Source of the DNA: an uncultured Bacilli bacterium
GTDB lineage: Bacteria; Bacillota_I; Bacilli_A; RF39; UBA660
Direction of reading: 5' to 3'
Assembly: GCA_947624475.1 (NCBI GenBank)
Contig: CANQKK010000002.1
Coordinates: 1-25,225, forward strand
DNA: 25,225 nt
The number at the start of each line of letters is the position of its first letter. The stretch's first letter is position 1. Shown here one piece after another: positions 13,700 through 21,346 of the stretch. The notes below the pieces were generated by a model, which had not been told where the DNA came from, searched no databases, and saw only the letters and a program-made list of their open reading frames with translations. Both the position numbers and the translations under genes were made by a program.

Positions 13700-14406
13700 A
13701 AATATATGGAAAAAATGTTGCCTATGAAAGACTCATGAGTGATGAAAGAATACATAAAATATATTTAAGCAATAAATTTAGAGACCAAAACATATTATCA
13801 TTAATAAATAAAAAAAATATTTCGCCAGTATATTTAAATAATCATGAACTAGACAAAATGTGCAAAGGACTTCATCAAGGAATAATAATCGAAGTAGAGG
13901 ACATTAAGACATATTCTTTCGAAGAAGTAATCCCTAACCTTAATAATGAGACTCTCATTGTTATTCTCGATCATCTTGAAGATCCACACAATTTTGGTGC
14001 CATTATCAGAAGCAGTGAAGCATTTGGTGTAGACGCAATAATAATACCTAACGATAGATCAGTAGATATTACCAGTACTGTTGTCAAAACTTCTGCTGGG
14101 ACTATTGACAAAATGAAAATAATCAAAGTACCAAACATCAATAATGCCATAAAAAAGTTAAAAGATTATGGTTACTGGATAGTAGGAACAGATATGGATG
14201 GTGTAGACTATACTACAATTGATTATAAGACCAAAATAGCCATCGTCATCGGAAATGAAGGTAAAGGCATAAGTAAACTGGTTAGTAAAAACTGCGACTA
14301 CATAGCAAAAATACCAATGATAGGAACAGTAAATAGTTTAAACGCTTCTGTAGCTTGCGGTATCTTTTTATCTGAAATATCAAATTCGAGGAGGAGTCAT
14401 GACTAA
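13696..14406 (+). CDS. rlmB: 23S rRNA (G2251-2'-O)-methyltransferase RlmB (SpoU/TrmH family)
   Basis: A SPOUT-fold methyltransferase that 2'-O-methylates 23S rRNA. The N-terminal RNA-binding domain (about 1-75) precedes the knotted catalytic domain. The three SpoU motifs are clear: LDHLEDPHNFGAIIRSSEAF (motif 1), VIGNEGKGIS (motif 2) and IPMIGTVNSLNASVACGIFL (motif 3). The 236-residue length is normal. It overlaps mrnC by four bases and the following sigma gene by eight, so all three are translationally coupled. The exact modified base is inherited from the family; a TrmH-like tRNA activity cannot be excluded from sequence alone. Confidence 0.92.
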   Translation: MKIYGKNVAYERLMSDERIHKIYLSNKFRDQNILSLINKKNISPVYLNNHELDKMCKGLHQGIIIEVEDIKTYSFEEVIPNLNNETLIVILDHLEDPHNFGAIIRSSEAFGVDAIIIPNDRSVDITSTVVKTSAGTIDKMKIIKVPNINNAIKKLKDYGYWIVGTDMDGVDYTTIDYKTKIAIVIGNEGKGISKLVSKNCDYIAKIPMIGTVNSLNASVACGIFLSEISNSRRSHD

Positions 14407-14962
14407 TAACTATGAATTACTATACCTAGCATCAGAAAATGATGATGAGGCATTTGAAAAAATCTATAAAAAATATTCCAGTACAATATATAATAAAGCA
14501 AAAAAATATAGTGGCAATAATGCCCAAAACCTTGATGATTTTATAAATATTGGCAATTTAACATTTTATAATACCATTAAAAAATATAAATATGGTTGCA
14601 GTTTTAATACTTATCTAAATACTTGTCTTAAAAATTCATTACAAAATTATCAAAAATCCCTCAACAGATATAAAAACAAAATTCTAGATGAAGCACTATC
14701 GCTATATGAAGAAAGATCTATGGTAATAGATTCCATTTTTGATGAGCGATATAATCCTGAAAAAATTATTCTAGCAGAAGAAAGTTACCAAGTATTTCGT
14801 GATAAGATAATTGAAAATTTAACTTGGGAGGAAGAACTTGTTTTAACCTTAAAAGAACAAGACTATTCACCAAAAGAAATTTCTCAAATAATAGATAATA
14901 ATCTAAAAAGTGTATATAATATAATTAATAAAATTCAAAAGAAAGTATCAAACATAATGTAA
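14399..14962 (+). CDS. sigH: Sigma-70 family factor, SigH-like by position and C-terminus
   Basis: A 187-residue sigma factor with region 2 (FEKIYKKYSSTIYNKAKKYS, then DDFINIGNLTFYNTIKKYK) and region 4 (LTWEEELVLTLKEQDYSPKEISQIIDNNLKSVYNIINKIQKK). The tail matches the SigH pattern, with a linker NPEKIILAEE like the DPEEMIINQEE of B. subtilis, and a helix-turn-helix ending KSVYNIINKIQ versus KSIDNALQRVK. It sits directly after rlmB, the location of sigH in B. subtilis, and its start overlaps rlmB with GGAGGAG inside that gene. Overall identity is low and it is shorter than SigH, so it may be a fast-evolving or repurposed factor. SigH in Bacillus drives the transition state, early sporulation and competence. 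Confidence 0.8.
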   Translation: MTNNYELLYLASENDDEAFEKIYKKYSSTIYNKAKKYSGNNAQNLDDFINIGNLTFYNTIKKYKYGCSFNTYLNTCLKNSLQNYQKSLNRYKNKILDEALSLYEERSMVIDSIFDERYNPEKIILAEESYQVFRDKIIENLTWEEELVLTLKEQDYSPKEISQIIDNNLKSVYNIINKIQKKVSNIM

Positions 14963-15000
14963 AGTAAGTTAATATAATTAATATTAATCTTTACTTTTTT
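14961..15000 (+). terminator. Terminator after the SigH-like gene
   Basis: AAAGTAA (14961-14967) with TTACTTT (14991-14997), plus inner arms TTAATAT (14969-14975)/ATATTAA (14981-14987), then TTT. It starts within the stop codon. Confidence 0.7.
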
Positions 15001-15018
15001 AAATTTATAATATATACT
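14990..15018 (+). promoter_or_regulatory. Promoter of the second disordered-protein gene
   Basis: TTTACT (14990-14995), 17 nt, TATACT (15013-15018). The -35 box overlaps the 3' arm of the preceding terminator. TATAAT at 15006-15011 is an alternative -10. Confidence 0.45.
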
Positions 15019-15047
15019 ATATTTGACGAAGGAGATGATTAGGTATT

Positions 15048-15578
15048 ATGGAAAATGACATTGTTCTAACCCAAAACGAAAAATATGAACTAATAAAAAA
15101 TATAACAGATCCAAAAATCAAGACATTAGAAGATTTAAGTCATATGTTTAAAGATTTTTCAATTAAAATACAAACTGAAGAACAAGCCATTGAATCATCT
15201 TTAAGTAATAGTGTTAATAAAAAAAATAATAATTCTTCATATAGTGAAATTCCTTCTAATTATGAAGATAAAGACCCTGTTCAAGCATCGGATCTTCCTG
15301 AAAATTCAAGTAGTTATACTGTGTCTTCGGACGATATGATAAGTTCAGGAATATATGACCCTCAATATGTTGATGAAGTACTATCGGACGCTAGTGGTGT
15401 AAATAATAATATTAAAAATCATGCTAAGACTAGGGTACTTACAAATCCAAGTGTTCCTTCTATTCATGAAGAAGTAGCAGAAAATATTAGTAGTTTTCCA
15501 AACCCTTATGGTGGCTCAGGAATAAGGACGATGTCTCCGGGTGAATTTAGTCAAAGCGGAGGAAGACAAATACAATAA
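15048..15578 (+). CDS. Low-complexity Ser/Asn-rich protein, unknown
   Basis: A 176-residue product: a helical, charged head (residues 1 to about 52, TQNEKYELIKNITDPKIK), a Ser/Asn/Asp-rich disordered middle with many SS and NN runs, and a Gly/Pro-rich tail (PYGGSGIRTM, GEFSQSGGRQIQ). It has no signal peptide, membrane helix or cysteine. The nearest strong binding site (AAGGAG, 15029-15034) is 13 bases from this ATG, farther than usual, so initiation may be weak or at a non-ATG codon such as ATT 15045. The architecture parallels the gene at 12567, and together they bracket mrnC-rlmB-sigH. I do not recognise it; it has its own promoter and terminator. Confidence 0.75.
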   Translation: MENDIVLTQNEKYELIKNITDPKIKTLEDLSHMFKDFSIKIQTEEQAIESSLSNSVNKKNNNSSYSEIPSNYEDKDPVQASDLPENSSSYTVSSDDMISSGIYDPQYVDEVLSDASGVNNNIKNHAKTRVLTNPSVPSIHEEVAENISSFPNPYGGSGIRTMSPGEFSQSGGRQIQ

Positions 15579-15592
15579 ATAACTAGTTAAAG

Positions 15593-15617
15593 AGTGCTAT
15601 AAATTAGCATTTTTTTC
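15593..15617 (+). terminator. Terminator of the second disordered-protein gene
   Basis: AGTGCTA (15593-15599) pairs with TAGCATT (15605-15611) with one G-U pair and a 5-nt loop, followed by a T run. Confidence 0.7.
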
Positions 15618-15620
15618 ATG

Positions 15621-15649
15621 TTTATAAAATTACAAAAGTGTGATATAAT
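15621..15649 (+). promoter_or_regulatory. uvrA promoter (extended -10)
   Basis: TTTATA (15621-15626), 17 nt, TATAAT (15644-15649) preceded by TGA (15641-15643), an extended -10. No SOS (DinR/LexA, GAACNNNNGTTC-like) box was seen nearby. Confidence 0.6.
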
Positions 15650-15678
15650 ACCAATTGTGAAAAAAAGTAGGTGTATTA

Positions 15679-17520
15679 ATGGATAAAATAATAATAAAAG
15701 GTGCAAGAGAAAATAATTTAAAAAATATAAATATTGCAATACCAAAAAATAAACTAGTTGTCATTACCGGTGTATCAGGAAGCGGGAAATCTTCTTTAGC
15801 TTTCGATACTATCTATGCCGAAGGTCAAAGAAGATATGTCGAAAGTTTATCTGCTTATGCAAGACAATTCCTCGATAATTCTAGCAAACCTGATGTCGAT
15901 ACTATCGAAGGACTATCGCCAAGTATTTCAATTGACCAAAAAACCACCAATAAAAATCCTCGAAGTACTGTCGGAACCGTAACTGAAATATATGATTATT
16001 TACGTCTTTTATTTGCTAGAATTGGAACTCCATATTGTCCTAATCACCATATTCCAATAACTTCACAGTCTATCGAAGAAATGACGACCAAAATTTTAGA
16101 ACTCGAAGAAAACACTAAAATAATGGTGATGTCTCCCATAGTAAAAGGCGAAAAAGGAACTCACAAAGACCTTTTAGAGCGCCTTCGTAAAGAAGGATAT
16201 ATTAGAATTAAAGTAGATGGAGAATTAAGAGAACTATCCGAAGAAATTGAACTTGAAAAAAACAAAAAGCATAACATTTCCGTTATTATTGATAGACTAG
16301 TAACAAAAGAAGGAATAAGAAGTAGATTATATTCTTCATTAGAAACGGCGACAAAACTAAGCCATGGTAAAGTAATAATTGACGTTATTGAAGGGAAAGA
16401 ATTACTTTTCTCTGAAGATTATGCTTGCCCATACTGTGATTATTCCCTAGAAGAACTTGAACCACGTATCTTTTCATTTAATGCTCCGTATGGTTCTTGC
16501 GATGATTGTAAAGGTCTTGGAGTAAAATACAAAATAGATGTCGATTTAGTAATTCCAGATAAGAATAAATCAATATTAGATGGGGCAATTAGAACAATTA
16601 ATATCGATGAAGAGTCCAGTATTACTTATACTGAGTTAGATGCTGTATCCAAATTCTACAATATCGATTTAGACAAAAAAATAAAAAACTTAACCAAGGA
16701 AGAATTAGACATAATACTATATGGCTCTAAAGATTTAATCACATTCAATTACGTGTCAAAGAATGGAAATACGAGAAAAGTAACTAATTACTATGAAGGA
16801 ATAATAACTAATCTCGAACGAAGATATATTGAAACAAAAAGTACTTGGATAAGAGAATGGATTGAGGGGTACATGACTGAACTTCCATGTCCAACATGCC
16901 ATGGTTCGAGATTAAAGCCTTCCGTATTAAATGTTCTCATAAATAATAAAAATATCTATGAAGTAACATGCTTATCTATCGAAAAATTAAATAAGTTTAT
17001 AAATAGTTTACATCTTGGAAAAGAAGAAACTGAAATATCGAGTGTTGTTATTAAAGAAATTTCATCGAGATTAACTTTTTTAACCAATGTCGGCTTAGGA
17101 TATCTTACTTTGTCTAGGCAGGCTGGAACTTTATCAGGTGGAGAAAGTCAACGTATTAGATTAGCAACTCAAATCGGTTCTCGTCTTACAGGAGTTCTCT
17201 ATGTTTTAGACGAGCCAAGCATCGGACTTCACCAGAGAGATAATCAAAAACTAATAAACTCTCTCCTCGAAATGCGTGATTTAGGAAATTCTCTAATTGT
17301 CGTCGAACACGATACTGATACCATGTTAGCGGCGGATTATTTAATTGATATCGGACCAGAAGCAGGCGAAAAAGGTGGATATGTTATTGCCCAAGGAACA
17401 CCTAAAGATGTAATAAATAACGAAAATAGTATAACTGGAAGATATCTAAAAGGTATCGAAAAAATAGAAATACCAGCAAAGAGAAGAAAAGAAAAAATAT
17501 ATCGAAATCAAAGGTGCTAA
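15679..17520 (+). CDS. uvrA: UvrA, N-terminal part (frameshifted gene)
   Basis: UvrA is the damage-sensing ATPase of nucleotide excision repair. This frame encodes the first ATP-binding cassette: Walker [10 protein letters not shown] (31-39), [14 protein letters not shown], the UvrB-binding region, the zinc module CPYC...CDDC (about 250-278), CPTC at the insertion domain, then signature [12 protein letters not shown] (about 485) and Walker [18 protein letters not shown]. True UvrA coding runs to about 17496; the frame then ends in a nonsense tail (IYRNQRC). The continuation lies in another frame from 17498. With one A removed from the A6 run the two parts make one protein of 936 residues, the normal length. 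As read, the protein would lack the second ATPase and the second zinc finger and should be inactive. Confidence 0.9.
   Translation: MDKIIIKGARENNLKNINIAIPKNKLVVITGVSGSGKSSLAFDTIYAEGQRRYVESLSAYARQFLDNSSKPDVDTIEGLSPSISIDQKTTNKNPRSTVGTVTEIYDYLRLLFARIGTPYCPNHHIPITSQSIEEMTTKILELEENTKIMVMSPIVKGEKGTHKDLLERLRKEGYIRIKVDGELRELSEEIELEKNKKHNISVIIDRLVTKEGIRSRLYSSLETATKLSHGKVIIDVIEGKELLFSEDYACPYCDYSLEELEPRIFSFNAPYGSCDDCKGLGVKYKIDVDLVIPDKNKSILDGAIRTINIDEESSITYTELDAVSKFYNIDLDKKIKNLTKEELDIILYGSKDLITFNYVSKNGNTRKVTNYYEGIITNLERRYIETKSTWIREWIEGYMTELPCPTCHGSRLKPSVLNVLINNKNIYEVTCLSIEKLNKFINSLHLGKEETEISSVVIKEISSRLTFLTNVGLGYLTLSRQAGTLSGGESQRIRLATQIGSRLTGVLYVLDEPSIGLHQRDNQKLINSLLEMRDLGNSLIVVEHDTDTMLAADYLIDIGPEAGEKGGYVIAQGTPKDVINNENSITGRYLKGIEKIEIPAKRRKEKIYRNQRC
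17492..17497 (+). other. A6 homopolymer: uvrA frameshift site
   Basis: Six A residues. Reading GAA AAA TAT ATC with one A skipped joins the two halves into the expected UvrA sequence ([16 protein letters not shown]). No other disruption is seen on either side. It may be a sequencing or assembly error, a recent mutation or slippage. Confidence 0.85.
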
Positions 17521-18490
17521 AGAAAATAATCTCAAAAACATAAATGTCAAAATTCCGCTTGGTACGATGACTTTAGTAACTGGTGTATCAGGAAGTGGAA
17601 AATCCAGCCTTATAAACGAAATATTATATAAAGCAGTTGCTAATGCTATCTATAAATCGAAAGAAAAACCTGGTAAACATAGAGAGATAAAAGGATTAGA
17701 GAATATCGATAAAGTTATTCAAATCACTCAAGCACCAATAGGTAGAACTCCTCGTAGTAATCCTGCGACTTATACCGGTGTATTCGATGACATAAGAGAT
17801 ATCTTCTCCACAACCAAAGAAGCTAAAATTCGTGGTTACGACAAAGGAAGATTCAGTTTCAATGTCAAAGGTGGTAGATGTGAAGCGTGTTGGGGAGATG
17901 GTGTCAAAAAAATAGAAATGCACTTTTTACCAGATGTATATGTACCATGTGAAGTGTGTGGTGGTACGAGGTACAATAGCGAGACACTTGAAATCAAATA
18001 CAAAGGAAAAAATATCTATGATGTCTTAAATTTACGTGTCGATGAAGCCATGGAATTTTTCCAAAATCATCAAAAAGTTCTTCATAAACTTCAAGTCCTC
18101 CACGATGTTGGACTCGGATATGTAAAATTAGGACAATCCGCTCCTACCTTATCGGGTGGAGAAGCAGCCCGTGTAAAACTCGCTAAAGAACTTCAAAAAA
18201 GACCTACTGGCAAGAGCCTATTTATTTTAGATGAACCAACTACTGGCCTTCACCAAGACGATATAAAAAAACTTCTTGTTATCTTAGAGCGAATAGTTGA
18301 TAATGGAGATACCGTAATCATAATTGAACATAATCTCGATGTCATCAAAGTTGCAGATTATATAATCGACTTAGGTCCTGAAGGTGGAGATGGTGGGGGA
18401 ACAGTTGTAGCAACTGGTACTCCTGAGGATGTCTCCAAAGTAGAATCTTCCTACACTGGAAAATTCCTAAAAGATATATTAAAAAAGTAA
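17498..18490 (+). CDS. uvrA: UvrA, C-terminal part (frameshifted gene)
   Basis: This carries the second ATPase cassette of UvrA. It begins in frame with [20 protein letters not shown], followed by Walker [24 protein letters not shown], the second zinc finger (CEACWGDG and CEVCGGTRY) that contacts damaged DNA, signature [12 protein letters not shown] (usually LSGGEAQRVKLA) and Walker [16 protein letters not shown]. There is no ribosome binding site at the first ATG (17567), which would also cut off 23 family residues, so it is not an independent gene. It ends normally, and a terminator follows. The conserved content shows no decay, which favours a very recent lesion or a base-calling artefact. 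uvrB, the common partner, is not adjacent. Confidence 0.9.
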   Translation, partial: YIEIKGAKENNLKNINVKIPLGTMTLVTGVSGSGKSSLINEILYKAVANAIYKSKEKPGKHREIKGLENIDKVIQITQAPIGRTPRSNPATYTGVFDDIRDIFSTTKEAKIRGYDKGRFSFNVKGGRCEACWGDGVKKIEMHFLPDVYVPCEVCGGTRYNSETLEIKYKGKNIYDVLNLRVDEAMEFFQNHQKVLHKLQVLHDVGLGYVKLGQSAPTLSGGEAARVKLAKELQKRPTGKSLFILDEPTTGLHQDDIKKLLVILERIVDNGDTVIIIEHNLDVIKVADYIIDLGPEGGDGGGTVVATGTPEDVSKVESSYTGKFLKDILKK

Positions 18491-18518
18491 CTATCATTAA
18501 ATTAATAGTTACTTTTTT
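18481..18518. terminator. Bidirectional terminator between uvrA and the CofE-like gene
   Basis: AAAAAAGTAACTAT (18481-18494) and ATAGTTACTTTTTT (18505-18518) are perfect 14-bp reverse complements with a 10-nt loop. The A and T tracts serve both strands. Confidence 0.85.
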
Positions 18519-18520
18519 GT

Positions 18521-19708
18521 CTAATCATTAGATAGATTATCAAAGTATCCCTGAATAAAGACGACTGGTGTTCCCTTATCACCACTACCACTAGTAAGGT
18601 CACATAATGATCCTATTAAATCAGTAAGTCTCCTTGGCGTAGTACCTTGTGATAACATATTGCCTTTTAAGTTTGAATCTTTCTTCCTTATTTCTTCCTT
18701 AATTGCCTCTTTAAGTTCATCACCCCTTAAATTAGCAAACTTATTATCAGAAATATACTTTAACTTAATTTCATTAGGAGTTCCCTCGAGTCCACTTGTA
18801 TAAAATGGAGAAACCACTGGATCTGCTAATTCCCAAATATGTCCGACCGGATCTTTGAAAGCACCATCGCCATATACCATAACTTCTATCGTTTTACCAG
18901 TAATATCCTTAAGTCTTTTTTGAATATCTGATACTAGTTTATCCCCATTTTTAGGAAATAATTTTAATTTCTCCTCAGTAGATTTATTTGAGCCAAGTAA
19001 TCCATACTTCGGATTAAATCCACTACCATTAATTGGTTTACTCATAATTTCATAAAGACCATATATAGTACTTGCTCCCGCATCCTGAAGAATTTTCTTC
19101 GTTCTAAGTCTCGTATGAATATCACAACTTAAAACATCTTTAGTATAATTTAATATAACTTTTGGATCATTAGCAAAGACAAATTCTACCTCACAATTTT
19201 CTTTATTTATAATTTCTCTATAAAATTCTACCATATTAATACCAGTAAAAGGATGTAAAAAATCTCCAAAAATTTCATTATATTCTCTTTCGCTAATAAC
19301 ACTGGACAAATCATATTTGCTCTTATCCAAAGTATCCTCATCTAATATACCATTACCAACTTCATCTGCCGGAAAACTAAGTAACATTGTAATTTTATCC
19401 ATTCCTCGAGCAATTCCCTTTAATATCATCGAAAATCTATTTCGACTTAAAATTGGATATACCAAACCGATATTTTTCGATGGAAATTTTTTCTCTATAT
19501 CTCTTGCAATATCATCTACAGTTACATAATTTCCTTCGCTTATTCCGACAACAGCTTCCGTAATAGCAACAATATCTCTATCTTTAAATTTAAAATTCTC
19601 ACTTCTTTGAGCATCCATAAGTGAATTAACTACGATGCCCACTAAATCGTCATTTTCTTTAATTATTGGAGTTCTAATACCCCTGATAACTGTACCTACG
19701 TTTCTCAT
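18521..19708 (-). CDS. CofE-like protein (coenzyme F420-0:L-glutamate ligase family)
   Basis: The 395-residue product resembles the PF01996/COG1478 family. It opens with GTVIRGIRTPIIKENDDLVG, continues with DIVAITEAVVGISEGNYV, and has the nucleotide/metal-binding-like GDGAFKDPVGHIWELADP near the last third. True CofE adds glutamate to coenzyme F420-0. No F420 biosynthesis or F420-using gene is visible, and Bacilli normally lack F420. The Firmicutes branch is longer than archaeal CofE and its acceptor is unknown; it may glutamylate or amidate some other acid. The start is supported by GGAGG on the minus strand and by a strong promoter. Family call fairly firm; reaction unknown. Confidence 0.8.
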   Translation of the reverse strand: MRNVGTVIRGIRTPIIKENDDLVGIVVNSLMDAQRSENFKFKDRDIVAITEAVVGISEGNYVTVDDIARDIEKKFPSKNIGLVYPILSRNRFSMILKGIARGMDKITMLLSFPADEVGNGILDEDTLDKSKYDLSSVISEREYNEIFGDFLHPFTGINMVEFYREIINKENCEVEFVFANDPKVILNYTKDVLSCDIHTRLRTKKILQDAGASTIYGLYEIMSKPINGSGFNPKYGLLGSNKSTEEKLKLFPKNGDKLVSDIQKRLKDITGKTIEVMVYGDGAFKDPVGHIWELADPVVSPFYTSGLEGTPNEIKLKYISDNKFANLRGDELKEAIKEEIRKKDSNLKGNMLSQGTTPRRLTDLIGSLCDLTSGSGDKGTPVVFIQGYFDNLSND

Positions 19709-19735
19709 AAATCCTCCTATCTATAATGCAATATA

Positions 19736-19764
19736 ATTATAACATTTATAGTATACATTATCAA
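19736..19764 (-). promoter_or_regulatory. Promoter of the CofE-like gene (extended -10)
   Basis: Minus strand: TTGATA (19764-19759), 17 nt, TATAAT (19741-19736) preceded by TGT. Near-consensus. Confidence 0.75.
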
Positions 19765-19773
19765 GAAATAAAA

Positions 19774-19802
19774 TTGCCAAACAGAAGAAAACATGATATT
19801 AT
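19774..19802 (+). promoter_or_regulatory. Promoter of the zinc-ribbon gene (extended -10)
   Basis: TTGCCA (19774-19779), 17 nt, TATTAT (19797-19802) preceded by TGA. It is back to back with the CofE-like promoter. Confidence 0.65.
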
Positions 19803-19825
19803 TTAATTATAGGAAGTGATAAATT

Positions 19826-20203
19826 ATGATATGTTTAAATTGTGGATGTAAAGTAAACTTAGGAGCAAAATTTTGCTCCAACTGTGGTTTTCCCACTAAA
19901 TTGTCGGACGAAAATACAAGTGGTGAAATAAATATAATAAGAGAAAGTAAGGTTTTTGGTTTTGCTATTCCATTTACTGTATATATAGATGATTCCCAAT
20001 TAGGCACATTAAAGAATGGTACTACGCTAACTTCTAAAGTATCTTATGGTTTCCATGAAATAAAATTAACATCTACTGAAAAAGCTGTTATCGAAGAAAT
20101 AAACATAAATGAAAATCAAAAAAGTGCTTCTATATATATCGCTCCTAAGATAGGAATAATTACTGCTAGACCATCTATAAAAAAAATAGAGTACGGTAAT
20201 TAA
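19826..20203 (+). CDS. Zinc-ribbon protein with a small beta-rich domain, unknown
   Basis: The 125-residue product begins with a zinc ribbon, CLNCGCKVNLGAKFCSNCG (Cys3, Cys6, Cys17, Cys20). A short linker and a roughly 85-residue region rich in alternating hydrophobic residues follow (FTVYIDDSQLGTLKNGTT, VSYGFHEIKLTS), reminiscent of PEGA-type beta sandwiches, in which a ligand-like side chain caps a strand. There is no membrane helix, unlike many zinc-ribbon plus PEGA proteins. The binding site is AGGAAGTG. It is convergent with the next gene through a shared terminator. The ribbon is certain; the second domain is a tentative reading. Confidence 0.8.
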   Translation: MICLNCGCKVNLGAKFCSNCGFPTKLSDENTSGEINIIRESKVFGFAIPFTVYIDDSQLGTLKNGTTLTSKVSYGFHEIKLTSTEKAVIEEININENQKSASIYIAPKIGIITARPSIKKIEYGN

Positions 20204-20243
20204 AAAAGCTATAGGTATTTTTTAAATATTTCTATAGTTTTTT
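20204..20243. terminator. Bidirectional terminator between convergent genes
   Basis: CTATAG (20209-20214) pairs with CTATAG (20232-20237), flanked by an A tract on the left and a T6 run (20238-20243) on the right. It overlaps the 3' end of the minus-strand gene. Confidence 0.6.
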
Positions 20244-20646
20244 CTTGAAATTTTAAAAAGTCTTTTGCATAATTTAACTCTTTACTACTAATATCATCTT
20301 TATACTGACTAATTTTCTTTTCCATATCGATACTTCCCATGGATACTCCTTTAATTAACATGTCCGCTATGGAAGAGTCACTATTATCTTTTTTTACTTC
20401 TCTTCTTATTCCCATCTTTGCCATCATTTTTTCAAACATACTAGTCTCATCAATTTCTTTATTATTTTTTTTGAGAAAAGTTTTCATCTTACTTTTCCAC
20501 TGCTCATAATCTTTAAGAACATCTTCTAAAGTTTTTTTGATCTTATTATCTCTATCTTTAAGATCTCTAATTAGGTTAGTGAGAGTATAAGAAGCCATTT
20601 CTGCATCTTGATAAATATGTAGTATTAATTCGTAATTTTCCTTCAT
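20209..20646 (-). CDS. Helical-bundle (ferritin-like?) protein, unknown
   Basis: A 145-residue, almost entirely helical, Lys/Glu-rich protein with no cysteine and no hydrophobic segment. The pattern of long amphipathic helices (YELILHIYQDAEMASYTLTN; then LEDVLKDYEQWKSKMKTF; a conserved-looking MMAKMGIRREVKKDNSDSSI; then ISQYKDDISSKELNYAKDF) looks like a four-helix bundle of the ferritin-like/DUF2383 sort. The usual ferritin ExxH metal pairs are not evident, so metal binding is doubtful. I use the ATG at 20646 because GGAGG lies just upstream on the minus strand; an in-frame ATG 30 bases further out (20676) has no binding site. Function unknown. Confidence 0.75.
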   Translation of the reverse strand: MKENYELILHIYQDAEMASYTLTNLIRDLKDRDNKIKKTLEDVLKDYEQWKSKMKTFLKKNNKEIDETSMFEKMMAKMGIRREVKKDNSDSSIADMLIKGVSMGSIDMEKKISQYKDDISSKELNYAKDFLKFQEKTIEIFKKYL

Positions 20647-20710
20647 TTTTGCCTCCTTTATTATATTATTTACCAATTTGTAAAAATATAATAAAAAAAT
20701 GCTAATTTAA

Positions 20711-20719
20711 TGTTATAAT
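20711..20719 (+). promoter_or_regulatory. Extended -10 promoter of the phosphoesterase-like gene
   Basis: TGTTATAAT (20711-20719) is a full extended -10. No convincing -35 lies 17 nt upstream. Confidence 0.5.
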
Positions 20720-20740
20720 ATGTCGGAAAGGAGTGATATA

Positions 20741-21181
20741 ATGGCAAAAATATATTTAATTTCAGACACACATTTTAACAATGACAAAGCTATGGATGAA
20801 ACCATCATTAAAAATTGGAACAACACAGTAAATGAAGATGATATTGTTTATCATTTAGGTAACTTTGGAAATGGCAACTTTGACGAATTAAAATTAATAT
20901 TTGACAAACTAAATGGACATAAATATTTAATAATGAGTCATCATGATACATCTTATGGAAAAAAATTCTTTCTAAAATTAGGCTTTAAAGAAGTTTATGA
21001 AGAAGAATATACAATTGGTAAATATGTTTTAACACATTATCCAAAAGATATTGTTCCAGGTAAAATAAACATCTATGGCACAAATAATGATGAAACATTA
21101 CAAAATTTCAAAAATAAAAATTGCATTTGTGTCTCACTTGAAAAAATAAGTTATAGCCCAATAATGTTAAAAGAAGAATAG
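20741..21181 (+). CDS. Calcineurin-like phosphoesterase fold, degenerate active site
   Basis: The 146-residue product matches the small phage/bacterial metallophosphoesterases: SDTHF (Asp9, His11), MDETIIKNWN, the VYHLG stretch, LNGHKYLI, and VLTHYP (His99). Several metal ligands seem lost: GDF reads GNF (Asn41), GNHD reads SHHD (66-69), and the final GHxH reads GTNN (113-116). It is therefore likely a pseudoenzyme or has changed chemistry. The ATG at 20741 is chosen because AAAGGAG precedes it; an ATG at 20720 overlaps the -10 region. The original role (nucleotide or phosphodiester hydrolysis) is unknown for this family. It is the last gene before the Wadjet operon and has its own terminator. 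Confidence 0.85.
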   Translation: MAKIYLISDTHFNNDKAMDETIIKNWNNTVNEDDIVYHLGNFGNGNFDELKLIFDKLNGHKYLIMSHHDTSYGKKFFLKLGFKEVYEEEYTIGKYVLTHYPKDIVPGKINIYGTNNDETLQNFKNKNCICVSLEKISYSPIMLKEE

Positions 21182-21204
21182 AAATTTCAAATTAAATAAA
21201 AAAT

Positions 21205-21235
21205 CTGTAATGAAATAATTTCATACAGTTTTTTT
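21205..21235 (+). terminator. Terminator before the Wadjet operon
   Basis: CTGTAATGAAA (21205-21215) pairs with TTTCATACAG (21219-21228) with a one-base bulge and a 3-nt loop, followed by seven Ts. It isolates the Wadjet genes from upstream transcription. Confidence 0.75.
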
Positions 21236-21293
21236 AAATTGTATTATCATAAATTAATCATATCTAAATAATATATTTTTTTTTATAATTAAG

Positions 21294-21323
21294 TTGCAAA
21301 AATATTTCATTATATGATATTAT
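21294..21323 (+). promoter_or_regulatory. Promoter of the Wadjet operon
   Basis: TTGCAA (21294-21299), 18 nt, TATTAT (21318-21323) preceded by TGA (21315-21317). It resembles the extended -10 promoters of housekeeping genes here, so expression may be constitutive. Confidence 0.6.
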
Positions 21324-21346
21324 ATATATCGAAAAAGAGGAAAAAT

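Noticed and set aside
15679..18490. Two separate genes each encoding a half-UvrA
   Set aside because: The second half has no ribosome binding site at its first ATG, and coding similarity is continuous up to the A6 run, so it is one gene with a frameshift.
18521..19708. Calling the CofE-like protein a true F420 biosynthesis enzyme
   Set aside because: No other F420 gene is visible and this bacterial group normally lacks the cofactor, so only the family name is justified.
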